The notes under the pieces are model-generated. The model had not been told where the DNA came from and did no database searches. It worked only from the letters and a program-made list of their open reading frames with translations. This document shows, in pieces, positions 37,954-49,395 of a stretch of 64,000 nucleotides of DNA. A program made the position numbers and the translations under genes. The stretch's first letter is position 1, and each line of letters starts with the position of its first letter. The stretch is from Sinonovacula constricta (lineage: Eukaryota > Mollusca > Bivalvia > Cardiida > Solecurtidae): the NCBI GenBank assembly GCA_007844125.1, contig CM017558.1:25973232-26037231 (forward strand). Reading direction: 5' to 3'.

Positions 37954-38662
37954 TTTACATTTGGCTTGCATGTGAATACCTTTGTCCTGTGCCTTTTCAA
38001 ATTTTGGTATATGTTGCAATGCTCATAGGACTTATGTCGTATTTCCTTATTTATGATTACAACAATGTTACCTGTGCAGTGTGGCGGTCGTAAAATATCT
38101 CCCTGTACATGTTATCTACGTTGTCATCTAATTCATCCTGCTAAGGATGATTACGTACATTTTCCTTCGATGGACCGGGACTTTGGTTCCTTAATTCCAT
38201 CCAAACTTGAACATGATGTTTACAATTTACACTTCTTCTCTCACCATTTTTGTCTTGATTAAAAATTTATTTCAATTACAATAAAAAATCGTTTAATTCT
38301 TGTAATAGAAATGATACTTCTCTCTCTTCTAAATACTATGTGAACATTTCTTTTCAATTACGTCACTACTTTGACGTTATTACTTATCTAAGAAAACGTC
38401 AGCCTTGGGACATTTTTATTCAAATAGATTGATTTTCTTTTAGAGTGCTTACATTTTAGAAACCCCTCAGCAAGAGCGACGTTAGAGCTCTGTAAAATCA
38501 GTTTAAGCACCTCAACGGGTCCATATTGCCGATTGACCGTTCCAAGGCTGTAAGTGGTGGGCTTGCTCTTTTTGTTAAATAAATCATTTGACTTGCATGT
38601 GAATAACGCTGTCCTCTGCCTTTTCACATCGTTGCAATGCTCATAGGTCATATTTCTTATCC
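37954..38662 (-). mobile_element. Unclassified 0.7-kb element with terminal direct repeats, copy 2 (inverted)
   Basis: This is the reverse-complement counterpart of 30104-30845. Terminal repeats lie at 37954-38054 and 38588-38662; the second is shortened by small deletions. Both carry GCATGTGAATA and GCAATGCTCATAGG. Internal landmarks occur in the same order as in copy 1: GCGGTCGTAAAA (near 38084), GGACTTTGGTTCC (near 38178), the CRE-like site (38358), GAGCTCTGTAAAA (near 38486) and CATATTGCCGATTGACC. Conservation of both terminal repeats in two independent copies argues that they are part of the element and not a local tandem duplication. Confidence 0.72.
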
Positions 38663-39619
38663 TTGACAAAAACACTTTATTTAAAACCTCTCGAGCGAAA
38701 GAAAAGCCTGGTCCAAAGTTTTATGTCTAGAATTTGTGACACTAAATGGTCTAGCACCAATTCAATTTCACAGACTTGCCTTGGTGAAAGTGTACCATTT
38801 AGCTGTCTGAAGCTTCAATCAATCACTTCCTTCAATTTCCGGATGGTCATTTCCATACAAGATGCCAATACTTCAAAATTGCTCGCCTGTATATCATGGT
38901 AATGTGCAGTTTTGACACACGGATATATACGCCTTGTGATTGCATGAACGGTGTCTGTTAAAGTAACGGTGTAACTTATCTGTTCGGGTAATCTTACCGT
39001 ATACAATCATTAAAGATACATGTGGTTTAACCTCACAGTCTACGGGCAATTGTGAAGTAAGCTATTGTATACATACTATGTTGCGAACCTCTTTAAAACT
39101 ACATTTACTTTTCAAAAATGTAATATAGTTATTTAACATTAAGAATTCCAATATAAAATGATGATTTTTATTGTAAACTTGCCATGTATGAAACAAGAAT
39201 TTATATGGACAAGGACACTTTTAATTATCGTTAAATAACATTAGGAACTGGTGTGATGTCCACCCTCTGGTCTATCAGTGAGTAGAACACGATATAAAAT
39301 ATAATTATTTGGCCGTGTCCGTATTACAGTGTATTATGGTGATGCAAGGTATATGCATATACAATTGTTGGGCACACGCAATGCACGTACTTTCCTGAAA
39401 ACTAAGATCCGGCAGGTGGCATAGGCAGACTTTCAAACTTGTTATCTGATATTAAAAAGATGCTAATCGCCTTTTGGGGAAATGAATTGAAGATATTTTC
39501 AGTTTTTGTTTAAAACGAACAGTAGGCATACAATTTTATATTCCTTTATACATTTTATGATTACATCCCTAGAATGTTATTTATAGGTCTGTATAATTAA
39601 AAAGAAATTTCCATTGAGT
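38663..39619. other. AT-rich DNA, no gene recognised
   Basis: Open frames reach 79 codons (38663-38902, plus) with no known family. Nothing else was recognised. Confidence 0.5.
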
Positions 39620-40612
39620 AAATACATGCCCTTTTATATGATATATATATATATCCATAAATATGGATATAAGCCTTTGTGTAACAGGACGTTAAAATAA
39701 TTAAGTAAAAATTGTGAAAATATATTAAAAGAACTTTTATAGATATTAGCTGCAAGCCCATCATTTCCGCAACATTGTTTTAAAGAAGATACTGCTGCTG
39801 TGAGTTCTTCTATAGTTATATCCTTATCTTATTTTTCGTCTTCTATCAACAGATTATGACTTTCAGTTTCATTTAAATTCAGACTTTCAATAGCCTCACC
39901 TGATAATAATGATTCAAAATGTCTATATAAATGATCTATTGACGGTAGCTCTCCATTTTCTGTTTGTCTCGCATATTGTGTCTTTATTGTGTTCCGAAAA
40001 TGCCAGAATCCCGTACCGCCATATCGGATAATTTCCTTTTTTGAAATTGTTTATATCGTGTTTTCTCATTTCTTTTCACTCTATTGAAATATGATCTTGT
40101 ATCTAAAAATTACCCTTGTTTTCGTCATTCTTATTTCTTCGGAATTCATTTCTGGCTCGACAATACTCTTGTTTAGCTAAATAACATTGCTCATTAAACC
40201 ATTCTTGTTTTGTCCTTATAGTGCCTGTTGACCATTTTATTGTTTTGCCAAATATGTCACTTGCGGCTGTAGGAAGTATATTTGTAAATTGCGCTAATAT
40301 GTTGTTAATATCATCACCGCATTGCGTTCGGTCGATTAATTGATTTATTTTCTGTGTGTCTGCATTTATTCTAGTCTTAAAGTCTTCGATTTTGTTTATA
40401 TCATATCTAATAAATGTGGTTCTGGGTTTTTCGTCCCTAGCACTATTCTGGTTTAGATTTTTTTTTCGTATAATTAGCTCTAATCCGCAATGATCTGAAA
40501 ATTCATTGGGTTCCTTGACGTCAAATTCTTTTACATGCTTAAAATCATTTTCTGATAACAACAAATAGTCACTAAGGCTTGCGCCATTCCTTGAGTAGTA
40601 TGTGACCTTAAA
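39620..40612 (-). pseudogene. LINE (CR1/Jockey-like) endonuclease-to-RT fragment, decayed
   Basis: Read on the minus strand, the fragment begins inside the apurinic-like endonuclease domain (YYSRNGASLSDYLLLS). It contains the F-S-D-H motif with the expected catalytic Asp and His, then the linker with W-F-N-E-Q-C. In other frames it continues to the start of the reverse transcriptase: I-T-I-E-E-L-T-A-A-V, then G-N-D-G-L and Y-K, then G-L-Y-P-Y-L-W near 39665. Frameshifts near 40105 and 40030 and a stop at 39831-39829 show it is dead. The RT catalytic Y-x-D-D and later parts are missing. The 231-codon frame (40103-40798) is LINE for about 165 codons; its N-terminal 60 or so codons are read-through from satellite sequence. 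An inverted repeat, TATATCCATA/TATGGATATA, sits at 39650-39671 at the far end. Confidence 0.85.
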
Positions 40613-40751
40613 AATTACACCTTGAACTAATGTAGTGTACATAGAAGATTGCACTTCAAACCAATGTACTTTACATTCAAAATCGCACCTTGAACCAATG
40701 CAGTGTGCTTTGAAAGTGCAGTGTAAGAGAGAAACAGCTAAAACCAATAAG

Positions 40752-43700
40752 TGTATATTAACAATAACACCTGGACTCAATGCAGTGCTCATTAACAATC
40801 CTACCTCGATCTAATGCAGTGTATATTAACAATAACACCTGGACTCAATGCAGTGCTCATTAACAATCCTACCTCGATCTAATGCAGTGTATATTAACAA
40901 TAACACCTGGACTCAATGCAGTGCTCATTAACAATCCTACCTCGATCTAATGCAGTGTATATTAACAATAACACCTGGACTCAATGCAGTGCTCATTAAC
41001 AATCCTACCTCGATCTAATGCAGTGTATATTAACAATAACACCTGGACTCAATGCAGTGCTCATTAACAATCCTACCTCGATCTAATGCAGTGTATATTA
41101 ACAATAACACCTGGACTCAATGCAGTGCTCATTAACAATCCTACCTCGATCTAATGCAGTGTATATTAACAATAACACCTGGACTCAATGCAGTGCTCAT
41201 TAACAATCCTACCTCGATCTAATGCAGTGTATATTAACAATAACACCTGGACTCAATGCAGTGCTCATTAACAATCCTACCTCGATCTAATGCAGTGTAT
41301 ATTAACAATAACACCTGGACTCAATGCAGTGCTCATTAACAATCCTACCTCGATCTAATGCAGTGTATATTAACAATAACACCTGGACTCAATGCAGTGC
41401 TCATTAACAATCATACCTCGATCTAATGCAGTGTATATTAACAATAACACCTGGACTCAATGCAGTGCTCATTAACAATCCTACCTCGATCTAATGCAGT
41501 GTATATTAACAATAACACCTGGACTCAATGCAGTGCTCATTAACAATCCTACCTCGATCTAATGCAGTGTATATTAACAATAACACCTGGACTCAATGCA
41601 GTGCTCATTAACAATCCTACCTCGATCTAATGCAGTATATATTAACAATAACACCTGGACTCAATGCAGTGCTCATTAACAATCCTACCTCGATCTAATG
41701 CAGTGTATATTAACAATAACACCTGGATTCAATGCAATGTTCATTAACAATCATACCTCGATCTAATGCAGTGTATATTAACAATAACACCTGGACTCAA
41801 TGCAGTGCTCATTAACAATCCTACCTCGATCTAATGCAGTGTATATTAACAATAACACCTGGACTCAATGCAGTGCTCATTAACAATCCTACCTCGATCT
41901 AATGCAGTGTATATTAACAATAACACCTGGATTCAATGCAATGCTCATTAACAATCATACCTCGATCTAATGCAGTGTATATTAACAATAACACCTGGAC
42001 TCAATGCAGTGCTCATTAACAATCCTACCTCGATCTAATGCAGTGTATATTAACAATAACACCTGGACTCAATGCAGTGCTCATTAACAATCCTACCTCG
42101 ATCTAATGCAGTGTATATTAACACTAACACCTGGACTCAATGCAGTGTTCATTAACAATCATACCACGATCTAATGCAGTATATATTAACAATAACACCT
42201 GGACTCAATGCAGTGCTCATTAACAATCCTACCTCGATCTAATGCAGTGTATATTAACAATAACACCTGGACTCAATGCAGTGCTCATTAACAATCCTAC
42301 CACGATCTAATGCAGTATATATTAACAATAACACCTGGACTCAATGCAGTGCTCATTAACAATCCTACCTCGATCTAATGCAGTATATATTAACAATAAC
42401 ACCTGGACTCAATGCAGTGCTCATTAACAATCCTACCTCGATCTAATGCAGTGTACTTTAACAATAACACCTGGACTCAATGCAATGTTCATTAACAATC
42501 CTACCTCGATCTAATGCAGTATATATTAACAATAACACCTGGACTCAATGCAGTGTTCATTAACAATCCTACCTCGATCTAATGCAGTGTACTTTAACAA
42601 TAACACCTGGACTCAATGCAATGTTCATTAACAATCCTACCTCGATCTAATGCAGTATATATTAACAATAACACCTGGACTCAATGCAGTGCTCATTAAC
42701 AATCCTACCTCGATCTATTGCAGTATATATTAACAATAACACCTGGATTCAATGCAGTGCTCATTAACAATCCTACCTCGATCTATTGCAGTATATATTA
42801 ACAATAACACCTGGACTCAATGCAGTGCTCATTAACAATCCTACCTCGATCTAATGCAGTGTATATTAACAATAACACCTGGACTCAATGCAGTGCTCAT
42901 TAACAATCCTACCTCGATCTAATGCAGTGTATATTAACAATAACACCTGGACTCAATGCAGTGCTCATTAACAATCCTACCTCGATCTATTGCAGTATAT
43001 ATTAACAATAACACCTGGACTCAATGCAGTGCTCATTAACAATCCTACCTCGATCTAATGCAGTGTATATTAACAATAACACCTGGACTCAATGCAGTGC
43101 TCATTAACAATCCTACCTCGATCTAATGCAGTGTATATTAACAATAACACCTGGATTCAATGCAGTGCTCATTAACAATCCTACCTCGATCTATTGCAGT
43201 ATATATTAACAATAACACCTGGATTCAATGCAGTGCTCATTAACAATCCTACCTCGATCTATTGCAGTATATATTAACAATAACACCTGGACTCAATGCA
43301 GTGCTCATTAACAATCCTACCTCGATCTAATGCAGTGTATATTAACAATAACACCTGGACTCAATGCAGTGCTCATTAACAATCCTACCTCGATCTAATG
43401 CAGTATATATTAACAATAACACCTGGACTCAATGCAGTGCTCATTAACAATCCTACCTCGATCTAATGCAGTGTATATTAACAATAACACCTGGACTCAA
43501 TGCAGTGCTCATTAACAATCCTACCTCGATCTATTGCAGTATTTATTAACAATAACACCTGGATTCAATGCAGTGTTCATTAACAACCATACCTCGATCT
43601 AATGCAGTATATATTAACAATAACACCTGGACTCAATGCAGTGCTCATTAACAATCCTACCTCGATCTATTGCAGTATATATTAACAATAACACCTGGAT

Positions 43701-45040
43701 TCAATGCAGTGCTCATTAACAATCCTACCTCGATCTATTGCAGTATATATTAACAATAACACCTGGACTCAATGCAGTGCTCATTAACAATCCTACCTCG
43801 ATCTATTGCAGTATATATTAACAATAACACCTGGACTCAATGCAGTGCTCATTAACAATCCTACCTCGATCTATTGCAGTATATATTAACAATAACACCT
43901 GGACTCAATGCAGTGCTCATTAACAATCCTACCTCGATCTATTGCAGTATATATTAACAATAACACCTGGACTCAATGCAGTGCTCATTAACAATCATAC
44001 TTCGATCTAATACAGTGTACTTTAACAATAACACCTGGACTCACTGCAATGCTCATTAACAATCCTACCTCGATCTAATGTAGTATATATTAACAATAAC
44101 ACCTGAACTCAATGCAGTGCTCATTAACAATCATACCTCGATCTAATGCAGTGTACTTTAACAATAACACCTGGATTCAATGCAATGTTCATCAACAATC
44201 ATACTTCGATCTAATGCAGTGTACTTTAACAATAACACCTGGATTCAATGCAGTGTTCATTAACAATCCTACCTCGATCTAATGCAGTGTACTTTAACAA
44301 TAACACCTGGATTCAATGCAGTGCTCATTAACAATCATACTTCGATCTAATACAGTGTACTTTAACAATAACACCTGGATTCAATGCAGTGCTCATTAAC
44401 AATCCTACCTCGATCTAATGCAGTGTACTTTAACAATAACACCTGGATTCAATGCAGTGCTCATTAACAATCCTACCTCGATCTAATGCAGTGTACTTTA
44501 ACAATAACACCTGGATTCAATGCAGTGTTCATTAACAATCCTACCTCGATCTAATGCAGTGTACTTTAACAATAACACCTGGATTCAATGCAGTGCTCAT
44601 TAACAATCATACTTCGATCTAATACAGTGTACTTTAACAATAACACCTGGATTCAATGCAGTGCTCATTAACAATCCTACCTCGATCTAATGCAGTGTAC
44701 TTTAACAATAACACCTGGATTCAATGCAATGTTCATCAACAATCATACTTCGATCTAATGCAGTGTACTTTAACAATAACACCTAGACTCAATGCAGTGT
44801 CCATTAACAATCATACTTTGATCTAATGCAGTGTATTTTAACAATAACACCTGGATTCAATGCAGTGTTCATTAACAATCATACTTCGATCTAATGCAGT
44901 GTACTTTAACAATAACACCTGGATTCAATGCAGTGTTCATTAACAATCCTACCTCGATCTAATGCAGTGTACATTAACAATAACACCTAGATTCAATGCA
45001 GTGCTCATTAACAATCATACCTCGATCTAATGCAGTGTAC
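40752..45040. repeat. 68-bp dimeric higher-order subarray
   Basis: About nine consecutive dimers at 40800-41400 look identical, indicating very recent amplification. Variant zones follow: GTGTATATT units dominate to about 42100, GTATATATT units with CTATTGCAG mixed in to about 43980, and GTGTACTTT units with GGATTCAATG from 43990 to 44960. The zonation gives a linear record of successive amplification events. Confidence 0.92.
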
Positions 45041-45059
45041 AATAATAATCAGACATCGA

Positions 45060-45980
45060 CTTAATGCACTTTACTTTAACAATCACACCTCGAACCAATG
45101 CAGCGTACATTAACAATCACACCTCGAACCAATGCAGCGTACATTAACAATCACTCCTCGAACCAATGCAGCGTACATTAACAATCACACCTCGAACCAA
45201 TGCAGCGTACATTAACAATCACACCTTGAACCAATGCAGCGTACATTAACAATCACACCTTGAACCAATGCAGCGTACATTAACAATCACACCTTGAACC
45301 AATGGAGCGTACATTAACAATCACACCTTGAACCAATGCAGCGTACATTAACAATCACACCTTGAACCAATGCAGCGTACATTAACAATCACACCTCGAA
45401 CCAATGCAGCGTACATTAACAATCACACCTCGAACCAATGCAGCGTACATTAACAATCACACCTCGAACCAATGCAGCGTACATTAACAATCACACCTCG
45501 AACCAATGCAGCGTACATTAACAATCACACCTCGAACCAATGCAGCGTACATTAACAATCACACCTCGAACCAATGCAGCGTACATTAACAATCACACCT
45601 TGAACCAATGCAGCGTACATTAACAATCACACCTCGAACCAATGCAGCGTACATTAACAATCACACCTCGAACCAATGCAGCGTACATTAACAATCACTC
45701 CTCGAACCAATGCAGCGTACATTAACAATCACTCCTCGAACCAATGCAGCGTACATTAACAATCACACCTCGAACCAATGCAGCGTACATTAACAATCAC
45801 ACCTCGAACCAATGCAGCGTACATTAACAATCACACCTCGAACCAATGCAGCGTACATTAACAATCACACCTCGAACCAATGCAGCGTACATTAACAATC
45901 ACACCTCGAACCAATGCAGCGTACATTAACAATCACTCCTCGAACCAATGCAGCGTACATGAACAATCACACCTCGATTT
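45060..45980. repeat. Monomeric 34-bp subarray
   Basis: About 27 units carry CACACCTCGAACCAATGCAG and then CGTACATTAACAAT. The main variant is CCTTGAACC, a C-to-T change at a CpG. It clusters at 45220-45370 and recurs near 45600. The monomeric form beside the dimeric form suggests the dimer arose by divergence of two neighbouring monomers followed by joint amplification. Confidence 0.92.
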
Positions 45981-46090
45981 TATGCATTGTACATGAACGC
46001 AGTTACACTTCGAACCAACGCTGTGTACGTTTAAAATCACAACTCCAAACAATGCCGCGTACATTAAAAACATCCTCGAACCACTGCAAT

Positions 46091-47085
46091 GTCTATTATA
46101 TCTAAAAACAATCTTGCTTATATACATAATATACAATTTGTCAATGGATGTTCATGATCGTTAAATATTTCAAAAATATTTAATCGGTGTATCCGTCGAA
46201 CATTTAAAAAAAAAACAGGTCCAATCATGATTTGCACGTGCTGTTTACGGTAAACAAATTACACTGAGTTAGTTGTTCAGGTGTATCTAAAGCAGGATAC
46301 AGAAGGCTTTATGTATCGAGAGATGTTTTACGTCTTATATTAACTTTTTACCTGTTTAGCTCAAGAACCATGTTTGCATTAAACGTTTGTCGTCTACGGT
46401 CTCCAGTAGGTTATAATTGTTAATGATTACGCGATGGTGTATAACGATCTCAGGCTAGGAAAAGTCGAAAGATTAAGTAAGCAAGCGACCCACATATGTG
46501 GCCCTAATCGAATTCTCTCATTTGTCACAGATAATTCTACAAATTGCAGAATTCTGTTTTAATCGATACCGATGGAGCGATAACAATTGAATTTATATAG
46601 TGGGTTTCGCAGATGGTACATATACAGCTTTGTGGTTTACATCAAGTTTGTTTGTTTTGTTTTATGAAAATAGTTTATCCAGTTAAAAGAAACAATTAAA
46701 ACACCAATTTTTAAAGAGCTTGCATAAAACGATGTCAAAATATGTTCTTATTTTAGTTTCACACAATTCAGTCCTTCTTTCTTGTGATCCAATTGATTTC
46801 TTACACAAGATGGTAATACATGGCATATACATAAATGGTTGAAGGTTCACAGTTCCGCTGTTGTATGTAATTATAGTTGTAAGTTTTAACACACAAGTTA
46901 AAGTTGCATATTTCTTTGCTGAATGTTGAATATTTAATCGTGTGGGGTGTTTTCTTCTCTGATTACTAGTAGCGCTCTCTCAATGGGTGTCAGTTATGCC
47001 GTCACCTATTGACCCAATCTACAGAATTCTATACGTCTCTTCTAGGTTTCTCAGTGCCGTTCTCTAAACGTCTCTTTATAAATTT
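46091..47085. other. AT-rich DNA, no gene recognised
   Basis: I searched for the missing N-terminal endonuclease part of the LINE in case the satellite had expanded inside it, and did not recognise it here. Open frames reach 69 codons. Confidence 0.5.
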
Positions 47086-47795
47086 GGCTCTGTCTATACT
47101 CCCCAGGATGGATCTCTACATGTCTCTCTCCATATTTGCCCTCTGTCTATTTCCTCCCCAGGTTGGGTCTCTATACTCCACAGGAGGGATCTCTACATGT
47201 CTCCATATTTGCCTCTATCTATTTCCTCCCCAGGCTGGGTCTCTATTCTCCACAAGATGGATCTCTACATGTCTCTCTCCATATTTGCCCTCTATCTATT
47301 TCCTCCCTAGGTTGGGTCTCTATTCTCCACAGGATGGATCTCTACATGTATCTTTCCATATTTGCCTCTATCTATTTCCTCCCCAGGTTGGGTCTCTATT
47401 CTCCACAGGATGGATCTCTACATGTCTCTCTCCATATTTTCCCTTTATCTATTTCCTCCCAAAGTTGGGTCTCTATTCTCCACAGGATGGATCTCTACAT
47501 GCCTCTCTCCATATTTGCCTCTATCTATTTCCTCCCCAGGTTGGGTCTCTATACTTCCCAAAATGGATCTCTACATGTCTCTCTCCATATTTGCCCTCTA
47601 TCTATTTCCTACCCAGGTTGAGTCTCTATACTTCCCAAAATAGATCTCTACATGTCTCTCTCCATATTTGCCTCTATCTATTTCCTCCGCAGGTTGGGTC
47701 TCTATACTTCCGAAAATGGATCTGTACATGTCTCTCTCCATATTTACCCTCTGTTTATTTTCTCCCCATGTTAGGTCTCTATACTGCATAGGCTG
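47086..47795. repeat. 76-77-bp minisatellite, about 9 copies
   Basis: Each unit contains GGGTCTCTAT, CTCCACAGGATGG or TTCCCAAAATGG, then ATCTCTACATGTCTCTCTCC and CTATTTCCTCCCCAGG. Length varies by one to a few bases, mostly by TTTGCC against TTTGCCC. This moves the reading frame between units and produces overlapping repetitive open frames of 260, 161 and 93 codons. Left units with TACTCCCCAGG and right units with TTCCCAAAATGG form two subtypes. The pyrimidine-rich tract ending in CAG resembles a splice acceptor by composition, but nothing suggests real exons. Confidence 0.9.
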
Positions 47796-47865
47796 ATACT
47801 CAGTACTCAAACAATTTCTGGTATAATGATCTCTCTCCCTCTCTTACAATGTTTCCGTATTCAGT

Positions 47866-48180
47866 CACGATATGACTTTTATATACACACATCATTTACC
47901 ATTGCCAATGACCAGCGACGTAGTTCACCAGCAAAACTCCAACACTCTCGTCAACGATGTGTCTCTCCCCAGGGTGGATCTCATTACTTCAACAGAATTC
48001 CTAGTTTTATGTCAACTTCTACTCTCTTTTATATGTTTACTTATTTTGTCACGATGTGACTATAATATCAAAACTTTTACATTTTGTTATCTACTCTTTC
48101 CTTTGACCAGGGATGTGCTTTTCTAACAAACAAAAACTCCAACCATACTCAGTCAACGATGTGACTCTCACCAGGAACAG
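47866..48180. repeat. Pair of diverged direct repeats beside the minisatellite
   Basis: The segment starting CACGATATGACT (47866) is repeated in diverged form from CACGATGTGACT (48049). Both halves end with AAAACTCCAAC, then GTCAACGATGTG and CTCTC-CCAGG (near 47933 and 48134). The offset grows from 183 to 201 bp, so indels have accumulated. The first copy also contains CCCCAGGGTGGATCTC, close to the minisatellite word CCCCAGGATGGATCTC. Confidence 0.6.
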
Positions 48181-49009
48181 AGCTGAACTGTCTGGCACCT
48201 TAAACGAACACACCCTGGCCCAGACACAAACCAGACACTCCCATTCTGCCATCTGACCTCTCTTTTTTCTGAATTGTTTTAGTAACCTGTGTAATCTGTA
48301 TTTACAGCAGTAACTCTCAAACTCTCTTACCATACACAAAGCTCACCCAATTAAATTCACCCTATTGAACTAATCAGAGTGAACTCTAGTTAATATTATG
48401 TTTCAAACAAAAGATTATTTATGTGACATCATTAAATTCCTTGTTAATTATAATTATAATTGCAAATCAATTTGAGAGCTTTATCTTGAAAAACCATGCC
48501 TCGAAATTTTCCAGATTTATGATTTGCTGATGTGTCGTGTTTTTGGTGATTTGGTGTTTTCGATTTTGGTGTTTTCAAATACAGTTTACAACAGCTGCCA
48601 ATTGATGGTTGCAATTTATATCAAATATACTTTAATTCACTATAGAGGACAATTCACTTAATAAGCTAAAAATATAGTCCGTCAAATTACAATAGCTCAA
48701 TATATTTATTCCTGTTTTACATGCATACACTGGACATGTTATGACTATCACATCTACGTTAGTAATTATTTTATCTTGTTAACCATTTTATTGCATGCAA
48801 AGGATAAAATCCTTTAGCATGTCCGAATAGAAAGTTAATTTTTACAAAACTGTTACAAACCAAGCAGTACAAACTTTGTATATTTTAAAACATCTGAATA
48901 AAGATAGAGATAGTTTTAGGTATTAGCCTAAACTATCGATTCTTTGTATCGAAAACACCTTAACTGATTCTGTCTTCGTTTTAATATGACCTGGCTTTAG
49001 TTTATTACG
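48181..49009. other. AT-rich DNA, no gene recognised
   Basis: No recognisable feature was found. Confidence 0.5.
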
Positions 49010-49395
49010 TCGCATAATACCTCTCTCTGCTAATCACTATGCGGACATTAATTTTTCAATGACGTCACTACTTTTGTCATAACTTATCAAAGAAAACCTC
49101 AGCGCTTGGACATTTTAATTGAAATGGATTTTCTTTTCATTGCTTGCATTTAAGAAATAAATCAGGAAGTGCGACGTTAGAGCTCTGTAAAACCGGTTTA
49201 GGCGCCCCAGTCGGTCCATATTGCCGAACGACCGTTCCAAGGCGGTAATTTTCGGGTTTGCTCTTTTTGTTAAATGACTCATCACAAATTTGTCCTTTTT
49301 ACATTTGGCTTGCATGTGAATACCTTTGTCCTGTGCCTTTTCACTTTTGATATATGTTGCAATTCTCATCGGACGTTGTCGTATATTCTTTTTCG
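49010..49395 (-). mobile_element. Truncated copy of the 0.7-kb element (minus)
   Basis: It matches copy 1 in reverse complement from the terminal repeat (about 49305-49395, GCATGTGAATACC and TATGTTGCAATTCTCAT) through GGTCCATATTGCCG and GAGCTCTGTAAAACC to the CRE palindrome at 49060-49067 and CTATGCGGACAT. The second half of the interior and the other terminal repeat are absent. The 124-codon minus frame here (49115-49489) is not a gene. Confidence 0.7.

Larger units (their letters stand above)
40617..46090. repeat. 34-bp satellite family, mostly as 68-bp dimers
   Basis: All units share a 34-bp ground plan: an ACCT[C/G]GA word, AATGCAG, a T-A rich step and CATTAACAAT or its close variants. 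From about 40752 to 45040 two unit types alternate strictly: CCTCGATCTAATGCAGTG and CCTGGACTCAATGCAGTG. This gives about 63 dimers of 68 bp. From about 45060 to 45980 the array is about 27 simple 34-bp units with CCTCGAACCAATGCAGCG. Diverged units lie at both extremes (40617-40750 and 45980-46090). The left end directly abuts the LINE endonuclease fragment. No coding role is supported. Confidence 0.96.

Noticed and set aside
39650..39671. Perfect 10-bp inverted repeat with 2-bp spacer as a regulatory site
   Set aside because: It is AT-rich, lies in degraded LINE sequence next to an (AT)n run, and is likely chance.
40613..40798. N-terminal 60 or so residues of the 231-codon minus frame
   Set aside because: They are encoded by satellite sequence joined by chance to the LINE fragment, not part of the endonuclease.
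12602..46090. CRISPR array interpretation of the regular repeats
   Set aside because: Units are contiguous with no unique spacers, the flanks contain eukaryotic SINE and LINE relics, and no cas genes exist.
46091..46500. Search for the missing LINE endonuclease N-terminus on the far side of the satellite
   Set aside because: No recognisable endonuclease motif was seen in any frame, so in-place expansion within an intact LINE is not supported.
47009..47791. 260-codon repetitive frame and overlapping 161- and 93-codon frames
   Set aside because: They are translations of the 76-77-bp minisatellite in different frames; unit length changes shift the frame between units.
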